In this document: piece after piece, positions 34,701 through 42,878 of the stretch
How the letters are laid out: each line of letters starts with the position of its first letter
How positions within the stretch are numbered: the stretch's first letter is position 1
The notes under the pieces: generated by a model
Seen by the model: the letters and a program-made list of their open reading frames with translations, nothing else
Told to the model about the DNA's origin: nothing
Database searches by the model: none
Assembly: GCA_964646615.1 (NCBI GenBank)
Contig: CAZYEV010000032.1
Span: forward strand, 22,434-86,433
DNA from: M3007 sp964646615
GTDB taxonomy: Bacteria > Bacteroidota > Bacteroidia > Chitinophagales > Saprospiraceae
Length of the DNA stretch: 64,000 nt
Direction of reading: 5' to 3'
Program-made: the position numbers and the translations under genes

Positions 34701-34782
34701 TTCGCGCGAGTATCGGTATCGGCGAAAATTTAATGCACTGGTAACTGGCCTTGCGCATAGCTGCTGCGAGGCAGAAGGTTAA
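34561..34782 (+). other. Displaced C-terminal part of the methyltransferase (SNase-like), +1 frame
   Basis: In the frame one base later than the methyltransferase, 34561-34782 reads GGKRVFFRLDAA, HLLAYLYLENKTFLNAHLL and QKGLALVDN, the second half of a staphylococcal-nuclease-like domain whose first half (VRLSNGETLRLLGI ... AIAFLQQKT) ends the previous entry. Removing one G from the G5 run restores one protein of about 441 residues. The catalytic Glu/Arg positions of true nucleases are not convincing (RDEQQHLLAY in place of the D-x-YGR-x-LAY motif), so a binding role is more likely than nuclease activity. The change may be a sequencing error, a phase-variable run, or real decay. Confidence 0.75.
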
Positions 34783-34821
34783 AAACCGCCGAGGGCGCAG
34801 AGGGCAGCGGAGGTGTTTTTC
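34778..34821. repeat. Dispersed repeat with GCAGAGG core (copy 1)
   Basis: About 44 bases with GGTTAAAAA at the left, CGCAGAGGGC in the middle and GGAGGTGTTTTTC at the right. A second copy is at 60164-60208. It lies just past the methyltransferase tail. Confidence 0.6.
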
Positions 34822-34851
34822 CTGTCCTGACTTTGCAAATGCGCTTCTTTC

Positions 34852-36357
34852 TCACCGCAACAAATCCCGCATGTCTGGTTCGTCGTCGGTGTTGCCCAGG
34901 CCGCTGTCGGCGAGGAAGTCCTTGAAAGTCCAGCGGTTGAGGATGAATTCCTTGTTGAGCACCTCAAATTCGGCCAGGCCGTGGAGGACCAATTCCATGA
35001 AGACGGGCACCTCCGCTGGCGGGATGTTGTGGCTTTCGACAAATTTGCGCAGGCCGGCTGCCTGTTCCAGGCTTTGCAGAAATTCGCGGTCTTTGTGGCG
35101 GTGCAGCAAGTCCACAGCATTGCCGCCGGAGAACCAGGCTTTGATGACGCCGTAAGGGTCTTTTTCCTGCCCGCGGCGCAGTTTGGCCGGGTTAGGGAAG
35201 TATTTGAGGAAGGTTTTCTTGACGGCCTGCCCTATGAGGCGCAGGGCCACCGAGTGGGGGCCTTCCTGTTCGCCCTCATAGACCATTTCCACCTTGCCGA
35301 TGATGGCCGGGATGACGCCCCACAGGTCGGTAATGCGCGCGGTGGTGCTGGTATCGCCATTGAGCAGCATGCGGCGCTCGGCCGTGGAGTACAGGTTTTC
35401 GTAGGCGGCGATGGTGAGGCGGGCGCTGACGCCGCTGCTCTTGTCCACGTACTCACTGTCGCGGGCGGCGAAAGCGATTTCTTCGATGAGGTCTTTGAGC
35501 AGTTCGGGCACGCGCACCGTTTCGCGTTGGGCCGGAGCGATGCGAGCTTCCTGCTCGGTGATGCGCCGCCCGATTTCGATGGAGGTGGGGTAATGGGTCG
35601 TTATCTGGCTTTCGATGCGGTCTTTGAGCGGTGTAATGATGCTGCCTCGGTTAGTGTAGTCTTCCGGGTTGGCCGTGAAGACGAACGTGATGTCTAAGGG
35701 CAGGCGCAGTTTGAAGCCTCGGATTTGCATGTCGCCCTCTTGCAGGACGTTGAAGAGGGCGACCTGGATGCGGGGCTGCAGGTCGGGCAATTCGTTGATG
35801 ATGAACAGGCATCGGTGTGCGCGCGGGATAAGGCCGAAGTGGATGACGCGCTCGTCGGAATACGGCAGGCGCAGGTTGGCAGCCTTGATAGGGTCCACGT
35901 CGCCCACTAAGTCAGCGATACTGACGTCGGGGGTGGCCAACTTCTCTACGTAGCGCTCGTCGCGGTGGAGCCATTCAATGGGCGTTTCGTCGCCGCGTTC
36001 AGCGATGAGGTCGCGCGCGTAGCGGCTGATAGGGGCTAAAGGGTCGTCGTTCAGTTCGCTGCCGGCTACGACAGGGATGTATTCATCCAACAGATTGACC
36101 AACAGGCGCGCCAGGCGAGTTTTGGCCTGGCCGCGCAGGCCGAGCAGTAGGATGTTGTGCCGGCTCAGTACGGCGCGCTCCAGGTCGGGCAGCACGGTGT
36201 CGTCGAAGCCATAAATGCCGGGGAAGACGTTTTCGCGGCGGCGGATTTTATCCAAAAGGTTCTGGCGCAGTTCGTCTTTGATGCTTTTGGGTTGGTACCC
36301 TGAGGCCTTCAGCGCGCCCAGCGTGCGAACGTGGGTGAAGATGTTCGTCGTCGTCAT
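34852..36357 (-). CDS. MoxR/ChlI-like AAA+ ATPase
   Basis: 501 residues, cytosolic. Often annotated as magnesium chelatase subunit I or sigma-54-interacting protein, but it has no sigma-54 GAFTGA motif. Walker A is GLRGQAKTR, Walker B is the variant CLFIINELPDL (Asn in place of the usual Asp), then FVFTANPEDYTNRGSIITPLKDRIESQI supplies sensor 1 and the arginine finger. The helical C-terminal half is typical of this Bacteroidota family. Partners of MoxR-like ATPases are usually VWA-domain proteins, none of which is next to it. The function is therefore not settled; an assembly or remodelling chaperone is a guess from the family. Confidence 0.85.
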   Translation of the reverse strand: MTTTNIFTHVRTLGALKASGYQPKSIKDELRQNLLDKIRRRENVFPGIYGFDDTVLPDLERAVLSRHNILLLGLRGQAKTRLARLLVNLLDEYIPVVAGSELNDDPLAPISRYARDLIAERGDETPIEWLHRDERYVEKLATPDVSIADLVGDVDPIKAANLRLPYSDERVIHFGLIPRAHRCLFIINELPDLQPRIQVALFNVLQEGDMQIRGFKLRLPLDITFVFTANPEDYTNRGSIITPLKDRIESQITTHYPTSIEIGRRITEQEARIAPAQRETVRVPELLKDLIEEIAFAARDSEYVDKSSGVSARLTIAAYENLYSTAERRMLLNGDTSTTARITDLWGVIPAIIGKVEMVYEGEQEGPHSVALRLIGQAVKKTFLKYFPNPAKLRRGQEKDPYGVIKAWFSGGNAVDLLHRHKDREFLQSLEQAAGLRKFVESHNIPPAEVPVFMELVLHGLAEFEVLNKEFILNRWTFKDFLADSGLGNTDDEPDMRDLLR

Positions 36358-36423
36358 GGCTGCACAAACGCGCGAGGAGCGGTTTTGTTGAACTGTTTTT
36401 ACCCCTGAAACAGCGCTTTTCTT

Positions 36424-37938
36424 TCAGCACGCGCTCCGCAGTCGGTCCAGCCCTGCCTTTGCTTTGGCGTGCAGGCTGATGCGGTACTGCTGCGGCTTGA
36501 GGCGCAGGCAGGTCTGGTAGGCATTTTTGGCCAGCGTGCAGCGTTGGGTTTGTTCGTACAGGATGCCCAATTGTAGGGCCGACTGGCACGCGAGATAGGT
36601 CGGGTTTTGAGCGCCTTGTTCGAGGGTGTGGCGGTAGTAGCGTTCGGCTTCGTCGTAATGGGCCAGAGCGTGGGCAATGCGGGCCAAGCGGTAGGTGTAT
36701 TCTAAGGCGAGGTTGCCCGTGTAGCGATGCGCGGGCTGTTGTATAAGGGTTTCATAAGCGCGCTGGTAATATCCGCCGTCGAACAGCAGGCGGGCGCGCA
36801 GGAGCGTTGGGTCGGGCATAGGGCCTTCGCGGGCCTCGCGCCAGGCGGCCTGGTCTTGTTCAGAGTGGGGGCGTCTGGCGGTGGCGATGCGGTTCATCCA
36901 GAGGCGATAGCTGGCGGTATCGCCGTTCAGCAGGGCGTGCCAGGCGATTTTCTGGCAGGCTTCCCAACGGCCCGTTTCGCCCAGAAAGTGGCGCGCAAAG
37001 CGGCGCAGCGGCTCGTCAGCATCGGGGGCTAAGCGGTTCAGTTTCAGCAAGCCCAGCAGGTAGTAGCGCTGCCAGAACGGATGAAAAGGCGCGCCTTGTG
37101 GGCTGGCTTCCAGCAGCTGGATGGCCTCGTCGTTGCGGCCCGAGCGCGCGGCCACAAGGGCTAACGAATAGGCCGCCAGCGGGTTCTGGCGCGCATTCCA
37201 GCGCGGTCCTTGCAAGACGCGCCAGGCGCCTTCTTTATCTTCCAGCAGGTTCAGGCGCAGAAGCGCGATGGCCAGCCGGATTTCTTCTTCAAAAAACAAC
37301 GTCTCGGGTGCACCTTCAGCCAGCAGGCGCTCCAGTTCACCGATGCCGCCCGACACCGAGCCTCTGACGCCGCTCAGCAGCTCGGCAGCCCAGCGAAATT
37401 CGTCGGGCAAGGCGCCCAGCAATGCCCGCACAATGGCTATGCTTTTGCCGTTGAGCGCAAAATGCGGGAACTGCCGGCGGTTTTCGTCCAGCAGGGCACA
37501 GGCGCGGCGCGTCTCCTGCGCACAGGTCAGATACCTGCCTGCCTTACCCAGAAGGACGGCCTGCTGCAGGCGCATCTCCGCCTCGGCGTAGCGCTTCCAG
37601 GGCGAGGCGCCACTTGTGCGTCGGATTGCCTGCAGGCGGCTGGCCGTCTGTTGGTGAAAATGCCGGGTGCTGGCTTCCTGGTCGTCCAGTAGCGCTTGGG
37701 CAAAGTCAGTGTAGTTTTCCAGCAGGTACAACACCGGCGTTGGCGGCCCACTTTGCCGCAAAGTCTGGATGCCCTGGCGCGCTTCCGACAGCCGCAGCGA
37801 AGTGATTTGGCGATAAATGGTTTGAAGGGCGGGAGAGAGCAGCTCCGTGCGTTGAGCCGCTACGCCGTTTGGCCAAAAGCCCAATGCAGCGAGGAGGATA
37901 CCATGCCTGAAAAGAGCAGCCTGTATCGTGTTTTGCAT
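36424..37938 (-). CDS. Secreted TPR-type protein, unknown function
   Basis: 504 residues from ATG 37938 (MQNTIQAALFRHG). The frame that opens at 38139 overlaps the upstream glycosyltransferase gene and is not used. The signal peptide runs to about NGVAAQ. The rest is almost all helical. TPR-like helix pairs are clear in the second half: AIALLRLNLLEDKEGAWRVL, YSLALVAARSGRNDEAIQLL, ALAHYDEAERYYRHTLEQG, LGILYEQTQRCTLAKNAYQT. Such proteins are common periplasmic scaffolds in Bacteroidota. It starts 13 bases after the end of the glycosyltransferase and is likely cotranscribed. Confidence 0.75.
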   Translation of the reverse strand: MQNTIQAALFRHGILLAALGFWPNGVAAQRTELLSPALQTIYRQITSLRLSEARQGIQTLRQSGPPTPVLYLLENYTDFAQALLDDQEASTRHFHQQTASRLQAIRRTSGASPWKRYAEAEMRLQQAVLLGKAGRYLTCAQETRRACALLDENRRQFPHFALNGKSIAIVRALLGALPDEFRWAAELLSGVRGSVSGGIGELERLLAEGAPETLFFEEEIRLAIALLRLNLLEDKEGAWRVLQGPRWNARQNPLAAYSLALVAARSGRNDEAIQLLEASPQGAPFHPFWQRYYLLGLLKLNRLAPDADEPLRRFARHFLGETGRWEACQKIAWHALLNGDTASYRLWMNRIATARRPHSEQDQAAWREAREGPMPDPTLLRARLLFDGGYYQRAYETLIQQPAHRYTGNLALEYTYRLARIAHALAHYDEAERYYRHTLEQGAQNPTYLACQSALQLGILYEQTQRCTLAKNAYQTCLRLKPQQYRISLHAKAKAGLDRLRSAC

Positions 37939-37951
37939 AACAACGGGTGCC

Positions 37952-39160
37952 TCAGGTCTGTCGGAGTGCCTCTTGATACAGTGCCAGATGATGTTGCGCC
38001 ACAATGGCCTGGGCATAGCTACGCTCAGCCTTGCGGCGGGCGGCGGCGCGCAATTGTTCGGAGCGTTCGGCCACCCAGACGATGGCTTCAGCCAGGGCCG
38101 AGCTGTCGCCCACCGGAGCCAGAAAACCGTTTTCTTCATGCTCCACCATTTCCGGAATGCCGCCGGTGCGGAAGCCCGCTACGGGTGTGCCGCAGGCCAG
38201 CGCTTCCATCACCGTGTTGGGCAGGTTTTCTTCCAGCGAAGGGATGACAAACAGGTCGGCAGCGGCGTAGGCTTCGGCAATCTGCCGCGGGTCGGAGAGC
38301 GAACCTAATTCGCGCACCGGGCAGGGCAACTGGCGCAAGGTCTCCGGCTGGGCTTTGCCCATGACCAGCAACTCCAAAGGCAGGCCGGGCCACTGCTGGC
38401 GTACCTGCGCCAAAGCCTGAACGAGATGCCCGAAACCCTTCCAGGGGTTTTCCACCTTGACCGAAGCAAAAAGCGCCACCACTGCAGAAGCCGGAATGCC
38501 CAAGCGCTGCCGGAACGCCTGGCGCTGCTCCGGCGTGGCGGGTGCAAAAAGTTCGGTGTCAATGGCGTTTGGAATGACCCGAATGGGATAAGGGCTCAGC
38601 AGGCTGCTGCGCTGGGCGCGCTGGCCCAGCCATTCGCTGCACGTGATGATGTGCATTTGTGGCGGGAAAAGGCGCTTTTTGCGCTGCCAGATGCAGTGCG
38701 ACAGGTCGCGTGGACCGGGCCAGCGCAACATCGGACAGTGGCCACAGGCGCGCGTGTATTCCTCGCAGCCGGCGCTGTGGTGGCAGCCGCCGGTGAAGGT
38801 CCACATGTCGTGCAGGGTCCAGACGATGGGCTTGCCCGTTTGGGCCAATTGCCGGAGGTTGCGGAGCGACAGGAAGCCCTGGTTGACCCAATGCAGGTGA
38901 ATGACATCGGCCTGTTGCACGACAGGGTGGCGCGACATGTCGCAGCCAAAATTGGCCAATGAAAACTGGAAACGCACCGAGCGGTCGCGCTCATAAGGCA
39001 GAAACGACAGCCGCTCGGCATAGAAAGGCCAGCGCGAAGGAGCATCGGCAGCCGTCAGCGTCTGGGCTTCTGCACCGATGTGGCGCAGGGCATTTTCCAG
39101 GCGTTGGCAGGCGATGCCCGCGCCGCCGTGGGGGTAAGTGGTCAACAAGGCAATGTGCAT
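37952..39160 (-). CDS. Glycosyltransferase family 4
   Basis: 402 residues from ATG 39160 (MHIALLTTYPHGGAG); the frame from 39253 would carry 31 unrelated residues. GT-B fold: GGAGIACQRLENALRHIG for the acceptor loop, IHLHWVNQGFLS and VWTLHDMWTFTGGCHH, then the donor domain VALFASVKVENPWKGFGHLV, LFVIPSLEENLPNTVMEALACGTPVAGF (EX7E). HDMWTFTGGCHH plus a Cys-rich stretch (CEEYTRACGHCPML) is typical of exopolysaccharide and colanic-acid type transferases. The donor and acceptor are unknown. It leads a two-gene unit with the TPR protein. Confidence 0.89.
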   Translation of the reverse strand: MHIALLTTYPHGGAGIACQRLENALRHIGAEAQTLTAADAPSRWPFYAERLSFLPYERDRSVRFQFSLANFGCDMSRHPVVQQADVIHLHWVNQGFLSLRNLRQLAQTGKPIVWTLHDMWTFTGGCHHSAGCEEYTRACGHCPMLRWPGPRDLSHCIWQRKKRLFPPQMHIITCSEWLGQRAQRSSLLSPYPIRVIPNAIDTELFAPATPEQRQAFRQRLGIPASAVVALFASVKVENPWKGFGHLVQALAQVRQQWPGLPLELLVMGKAQPETLRQLPCPVRELGSLSDPRQIAEAYAAADLFVIPSLEENLPNTVMEALACGTPVAGFRTGGIPEMVEHEENGFLAPVGDSSALAEAIVWVAERSEQLRAAARRKAERSYAQAIVAQHHLALYQEALRQT

Positions 39161-39255
39161 GTCTGGGTTTTGGGGCAAAGCTCTGAACAATTGCCCGAAC
39201 TTTGCGTCCATACTTGCGCAAAGGCGCAGGGCACCCGACGCCACGCCGTTCAATC

Positions 39256-39801
39256 ATGAAAAACTACATCATTTACGACCTGGAGGCCACCTGCTGGGAA
39301 CATCGCCCGCCCGGCTACGTGCAGGAAATTATCGAAATTGGTGCCTTTCGCGTCAACGCCTACGGCGAAATACGCGGCAAGTTCAACCGCTTCGTGCGCC
39401 CTATTGTGCACCCTACCCTGTCGCCTTTTTGCCGACAACTCACCCAGATCAGCCAGCAAGATGTCAATCGGGCCGCTACGTTCCCGGAAGTCATCGAAGA
39501 GTTTTGGGACTGGGCTCGCATCGGCGAAGAGGACTATACCCTGTGTTCCTGGGGCTCTATAGATCAGAAAATGCTCGTCCACGACTGCCGCCTGCACCGC
39601 CTGGAAACCGACTGGGCCCAACCACATGCCAACCTCAAGCAGCAGTACATGCAGCTAAAGGGCTTGCGGCGTCCCGTGGGCCTGAAAAAGGCCACGGAAA
39701 TGGAAAATATCCTGTTCACCGGCACCCACCACCGCGGCATTTCAGACGCCGAAAACCTGACCAAAATTTTCCTCAAATACTTAGGACACTGGGCCGTTTG
39801 A
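39256..39801 (+). CDS. DEDDh 3'-5' exonuclease (ERI-1/KapD-like)
   Basis: 181 residues from ATG 39256 (MKNYIIYDLEATCWE). Exo I is YDLEATC (Asp and Glu), Exo II LCSWGSIDQKML (Asp), Exo III HHRGISDAENL with the catalytic His and Asp, so the full DEDDh set is present. The spacing and the ATCWE start resemble the ERI-1/KapD branch, which degrades RNA or short DNA ends. It is divergent from the glycosyltransferase unit, with 95 bases between the starts. Confidence 0.88.
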   Translation: MKNYIIYDLEATCWEHRPPGYVQEIIEIGAFRVNAYGEIRGKFNRFVRPIVHPTLSPFCRQLTQISQQDVNRAATFPEVIEEFWDWARIGEEDYTLCSWGSIDQKMLVHDCRLHRLETDWAQPHANLKQQYMQLKGLRRPVGLKKATEMENILFTGTHHRGISDAENLTKIFLKYLGHWAV

Positions 39802-39885
39802 CCACTTCACCAGCGACACGGGACGGCGCTGCATTCTTAATATCAACTTAACCTGCCCAGCACCTTCAGAGCGTCCGGAGACGTA

Positions 39886-39893
39886 GAATTTTG
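39886..39893 (+). promoter_or_regulatory. Near-consensus -7 element before the acidic protein gene
   Basis: GAATTTTG, one mismatch from TAnnTTTG, lies 18 bases before ATG 39912. It could drive the acidic gene and the pst operon. Confidence 0.3.
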
Positions 39894-39911
39894 GCGCAAA
39901 AATTCAACACT

Positions 39912-40190
39912 ATGCGTACAGACATTCTTACTCTCGAACAAGAAACCCTCTCTGCTGTGGAACTGGAAGAAATGCTCCGGGCAGCGCTCGCGGATGAAGA
40001 CGGGCCCGAAGAAGAAGCAGCAGACGAGGAAGATGGCGACCTTGAAGAAGACGACCTTGAGGACGTGGAAGACGAAGGCTTCGACGACGAAGAGGACACC
40101 GACGAGGAGGATTTGGACGAAGAAGAGTACGTAGATGAAGATGACGAAGCGGCGGCAGAAGGCGAGGCAGACGAAGAAGAGCCGGCCTGA
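39912..40190 (+). CDS. Highly acidic low-complexity protein overlapping pstS
   Basis: 92 residues from ATG 39912 (MRTDILTLEQETLSAVELEEM); the TTG at 39891 is less likely. The first 25 residues look like an ordinary helix. The remaining 65 are almost all Asp and Glu with a few Ala, Gly and Tyr, with no Lys or Arg. Such a chain is disordered and could bind basic proteins, cations or calcium. Its last 56 bases are also read in another frame as the start of pstS. Because the sequence is simple, a non-coding origin cannot be ruled out, but the clean ATG start and the open frame favour a real gene. Confidence 0.6.
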   Translation: MRTDILTLEQETLSAVELEEMLRAALADEDGPEEEAADEEDGDLEEDDLEDVEDEGFDDEEDTDEEDLDEEEYVDEDDEAAAEGEADEEEPA

Positions 40191-41136
40191 CGGTTGGGCT
40201 ATTTTCGGGCGGCTGTTGCTGCTGGCGGGTCTGATGATGGCAGGTAGCGGCTGTCACCAAATGCGCAGCGTGGAGCGCATCACGGTGCGAGGCTCGGACA
40301 CGGAGGTGAACCTGGTGTTCCGCTTAGCCGAAGCCTACATGGCCGAAGACTCTGCCGTTTCCATCAGCATCGCTGGCGGCGGTTCGGGCGTAGGCATAGC
40401 GGCCCTGCTCAACGGCAAGACGGACGTAGCCAATTCTTCGCGCGCGCTGACAGACAAGGAGATCGCGCTGGCGCGGCAACGCGGCATCCGCTTAGTGGCG
40501 CACGTGTTTGCTGCGGATGCTTTAGTTGTGGTGGTCAATCCGGCGGTGGGCGTGGATAGCCTGACCTTGGAGCAGCTGGGGCGCATCTACGCCGGCGAAA
40601 TCCGAGACTGGGCGGAGGTGGGTGGTCGGCCAGGTCGCATCTCGCTCTACGGACGCCAGAGCAACTCCGGCACCTTTGTCTATTTCCGCGAGCGGGTGCT
40701 GGGGCGCGACTTTTCACCGACGCTTAAGCAGATGAACGGTACGGCGCAAATTGTGGAGTCCGTCATGCGCGACCCTTACGGCATTGGTTACGTCGGGTTG
40801 GGCTATGTAGCCAAAGCCGACGGCAGCATTCGCCAGGGCGTGCGCGTTGTGCGCCTGAAGGCCGACGCCAAGCGGCGGGCCGTTTCACCACTGGACGAAG
40901 CGGGGTTGCGCTCGGGCGAGTATCCGCTCGTGCGTCCGCTATACCAGTTTACCAACGGGCATCCCTCTGGCAAGATCGAATCCTTTTTCCAGTTTGAGGC
41001 CAGCCCGGAAGGCCAGCAATTGATTTTGCAAAACGGCTATTTGCCTCCCTGGCCCGATATGCTGGCGGCTTACCATGCGCTCAGCCCTGCTTCTTCTTAT
41101 GTGGAAACCCTGAATTACTACACCGAAAAGCGATGA
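40135..41136 (+). CDS. pstS: Phosphate ABC transporter substrate-binding protein
   Basis: 333 residues. ATG 40135 and ATG 40141 are the only in-frame starts ahead of the signal peptide. The very basic n-region KMTKRRQKARQTKKSRPDGW is followed by a hydrophobic stretch (IFGRLLLLAGLMMAGSGC) and a lipobox-like Cys. The mature protein has the PstS pattern: GSDTEVNLVFRLAEAYM, GGGSGVGIAALLNGKTDVANSSR, the phosphate-binding loop GRQSNSGTFVYFRERVL, and a late FFQFEASPEGQQLILQNGY. It captures phosphate at the periplasmic side for PstCAB. The 3' end overlaps pstC by four bases. The basic n-region comes from reading the acidic gene's GAA/GAC repeats in another frame. Confidence 0.92.
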   Translation: MKMTKRRQKARQTKKSRPDGWAIFGRLLLLAGLMMAGSGCHQMRSVERITVRGSDTEVNLVFRLAEAYMAEDSAVSISIAGGGSGVGIAALLNGKTDVANSSRALTDKEIALARQRGIRLVAHVFAADALVVVVNPAVGVDSLTLEQLGRIYAGEIRDWAEVGGRPGRISLYGRQSNSGTFVYFRERVLGRDFSPTLKQMNGTAQIVESVMRDPYGIGYVGLGYVAKADGSIRQGVRVVRLKADAKRRAVSPLDEAGLRSGEYPLVRPLYQFTNGHPSGKIESFFQFEASPEGQQLILQNGYLPPWPDMLAAYHALSPASSYVETLNYYTEKR

Positions 41137-42020
41137 CGAGCCGCCGCTATTTCTGGAACGGGTTCTTTGAAAAATCGCTGGCGGCGTCGGCGTTTGTCTC
41201 CATCGCTACGCTGCTGGGCATCTTTTTGCTTCTGGCCATCCACAGCTGGAAAGCCTTTGAACGCATTGGGCTGGGCGAGTTTTTCTCGCTGAATGCCTGG
41301 AATCCGGCGGCGTACGATACTCCTTCCTACGGCATAGGCGCGCTGCTGCTGGGTACAGCGCTGACGACGTTTGGCGCCACCGCCATTGCTGCGCCCATAG
41401 GCGTGGGCATGGCATTTTTCCTCTCGGAAATTGCGCCCATGTGGCTGCGCAATCTGCTCAAGCCCATTGTGGAGCTCATGGCGGCCGTGCCGTCGGTGGT
41501 GATGGGCTTTGTGGGCATTGTGCTGGTGGGGCCATTTTTGGCACAGGTATTTGGCCTGCCTAATGGGCTGAATGCCCTCAATGGTTCTATCTTGCTGGCC
41601 TTCATGGCGTTGCCCACCGTTATCAGCATTTCAGAAGACGTGGTGCAGGCCGTGCCTCGGGCGTACAAGGAGGCCAGCTATGCTTTGGGCGCCAATCGGT
41701 GGGAAACGCTCACGCGGGTAACGCTGCCGGCCTGCTATTCGGGCCTGCTGGCAGCCATCATGTTGGGCGTGGGGCGCGCCATTGGCGAGACGATGACCGT
41801 GCTGATGGCCACGGGCAATGCCACGGCCATGCCGCAAGGCTTCTTCTCTTCGGTGCGCACCATTACTGCTACGGTAGCCATTGAAATGGGCGAGGTACCT
41901 ACCGGAACGACGCACTACTACGCCCTGTTTGCCTGTGCCTTAGTGCTCTTCCTCATCACGCTGACCATCAACTTCGCTGCCGAGCGCGTGGCCGCCCGGC
42001 TGAGAAAACGCGGACAATGA
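41133..42020 (+). CDS. pstC: Phosphate ABC transporter permease PstC
   Basis: 295 residues with six predicted membrane helices. The permease EAA loop is EASYALGANRWETLTRVTLPA. Other marks of PstC are GIGALLLGTALTTFGATAIAAPIGVGMAFFLSE, and VPSVVMGFVGIVLVGPFL. ATGA overlap with pstS and with pstA shows translational coupling. It forms the channel with PstA. Confidence 0.94.
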   Translation: MTSRRYFWNGFFEKSLAASAFVSIATLLGIFLLLAIHSWKAFERIGLGEFFSLNAWNPAAYDTPSYGIGALLLGTALTTFGATAIAAPIGVGMAFFLSEIAPMWLRNLLKPIVELMAAVPSVVMGFVGIVLVGPFLAQVFGLPNGLNALNGSILLAFMALPTVISISEDVVQAVPRAYKEASYALGANRWETLTRVTLPACYSGLLAAIMLGVGRAIGETMTVLMATGNATAMPQGFFSSVRTITATVAIEMGEVPTGTTHYYALFACALVLFLITLTINFAAERVAARLRKRGQ

Positions 42021-42871
42021 CGATACGAACACTCTGGATGTGGATAGGCATGGCCTCTCTGATTGCCTGCGCCTTAGGCGTGGCAGCCTTTATGGTCATT
42101 ATGCTCTTCGACCTGAGCCGACAGGGCATTCCGGTGCTCAGCTGGGAGTTTCTGACCGGCTTTCCGCGCCAGGGCATGACGGAGGGCGGCATCTGGCCGG
42201 CCATCTTCGGCACGGCAGTAGTAACCCTGCTGGCTACGCTCCTGGCTGCTCCGTTGGGCGTGGCCTGTGCCGTGTGGCTGGAGGAGTATGCTGGCGAGGG
42301 CACGCTCACGCAGCTCACACGAGCGGCTGTGCGCAATCTGGCAGGTGTGCCCAGCATCGTCTATGGCCTTTTTGGCCTGGCCATCTTTGTGGAAGGCATG
42401 CGCATGGGGGCATCCATTCTGGCGTCGGCCTGCACACTGGCTCTGCTGACGCTGCCTTCGGTCATTGCCACGACCGAAGAAGCCCTGCGCCAGGTGCCAC
42501 GCGCCTTGCGCGAAGGCGCGTTAGCCTTAGGCGCCACACGCTGGGAAACCACTTACAGCGTGGTGCTGCCCACAGCGTTACCCGGCATCCTGACGGGCGT
42601 CATTCTGGCGCTCTCCCGCGCTGCCGGCGAAACAGCGCCCATCCTCTTCACCGGCGTGGCGTTCTACACCCGATACCTGCCCGCCTCGCCCTTTGACGAG
42701 TTCATGGCATTGCCCTACCACCTGTACATCCTCTCCACCCAACACCACGACCCCGAACTGGTGCGCCCGCTAGCGTATGGAACGGCCATTGCACTGCTGC
42801 TCTTAGTCTTCTTGCTCAACCTCGTCGCCTTCGTGCTCCGCGCCCAGTATCATCCGAAAAAACGCCTGTAA
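42017..42871 (+). CDS. pstA: Phosphate ABC transporter permease PstA
   Basis: 284 residues with six predicted membrane helices. Marks of PstA: LSWEFLTGFPRQGMTEGGIWPAIFGTAVVT, VPSIVYGLFGLAIFV, and the EAA-loop EGALALGATRWETTYSVVLP, followed by GVILALSRAAGETAPILFTG. It overlaps pstC by four bases and ends seven bases before pstB. Confidence 0.94.
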   Translation: MTIRTLWMWIGMASLIACALGVAAFMVIMLFDLSRQGIPVLSWEFLTGFPRQGMTEGGIWPAIFGTAVVTLLATLLAAPLGVACAVWLEEYAGEGTLTQLTRAAVRNLAGVPSIVYGLFGLAIFVEGMRMGASILASACTLALLTLPSVIATTEEALRQVPRALREGALALGATRWETTYSVVLPTALPGILTGVILALSRAAGETAPILFTGVAFYTRYLPASPFDEFMALPYHLYILSTQHHDPELVRPLAYGTAIALLLLVFLLNLVAFVLRAQYHPKKRL

Positions 42872-42878
42872 AACCGCC

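Noticed and set aside
34852..36357. Sigma-54 activator
   Set aside because: The GAFTGA loop and a DNA-binding HTH are missing; the MoxR/ChlI-like group fits better.
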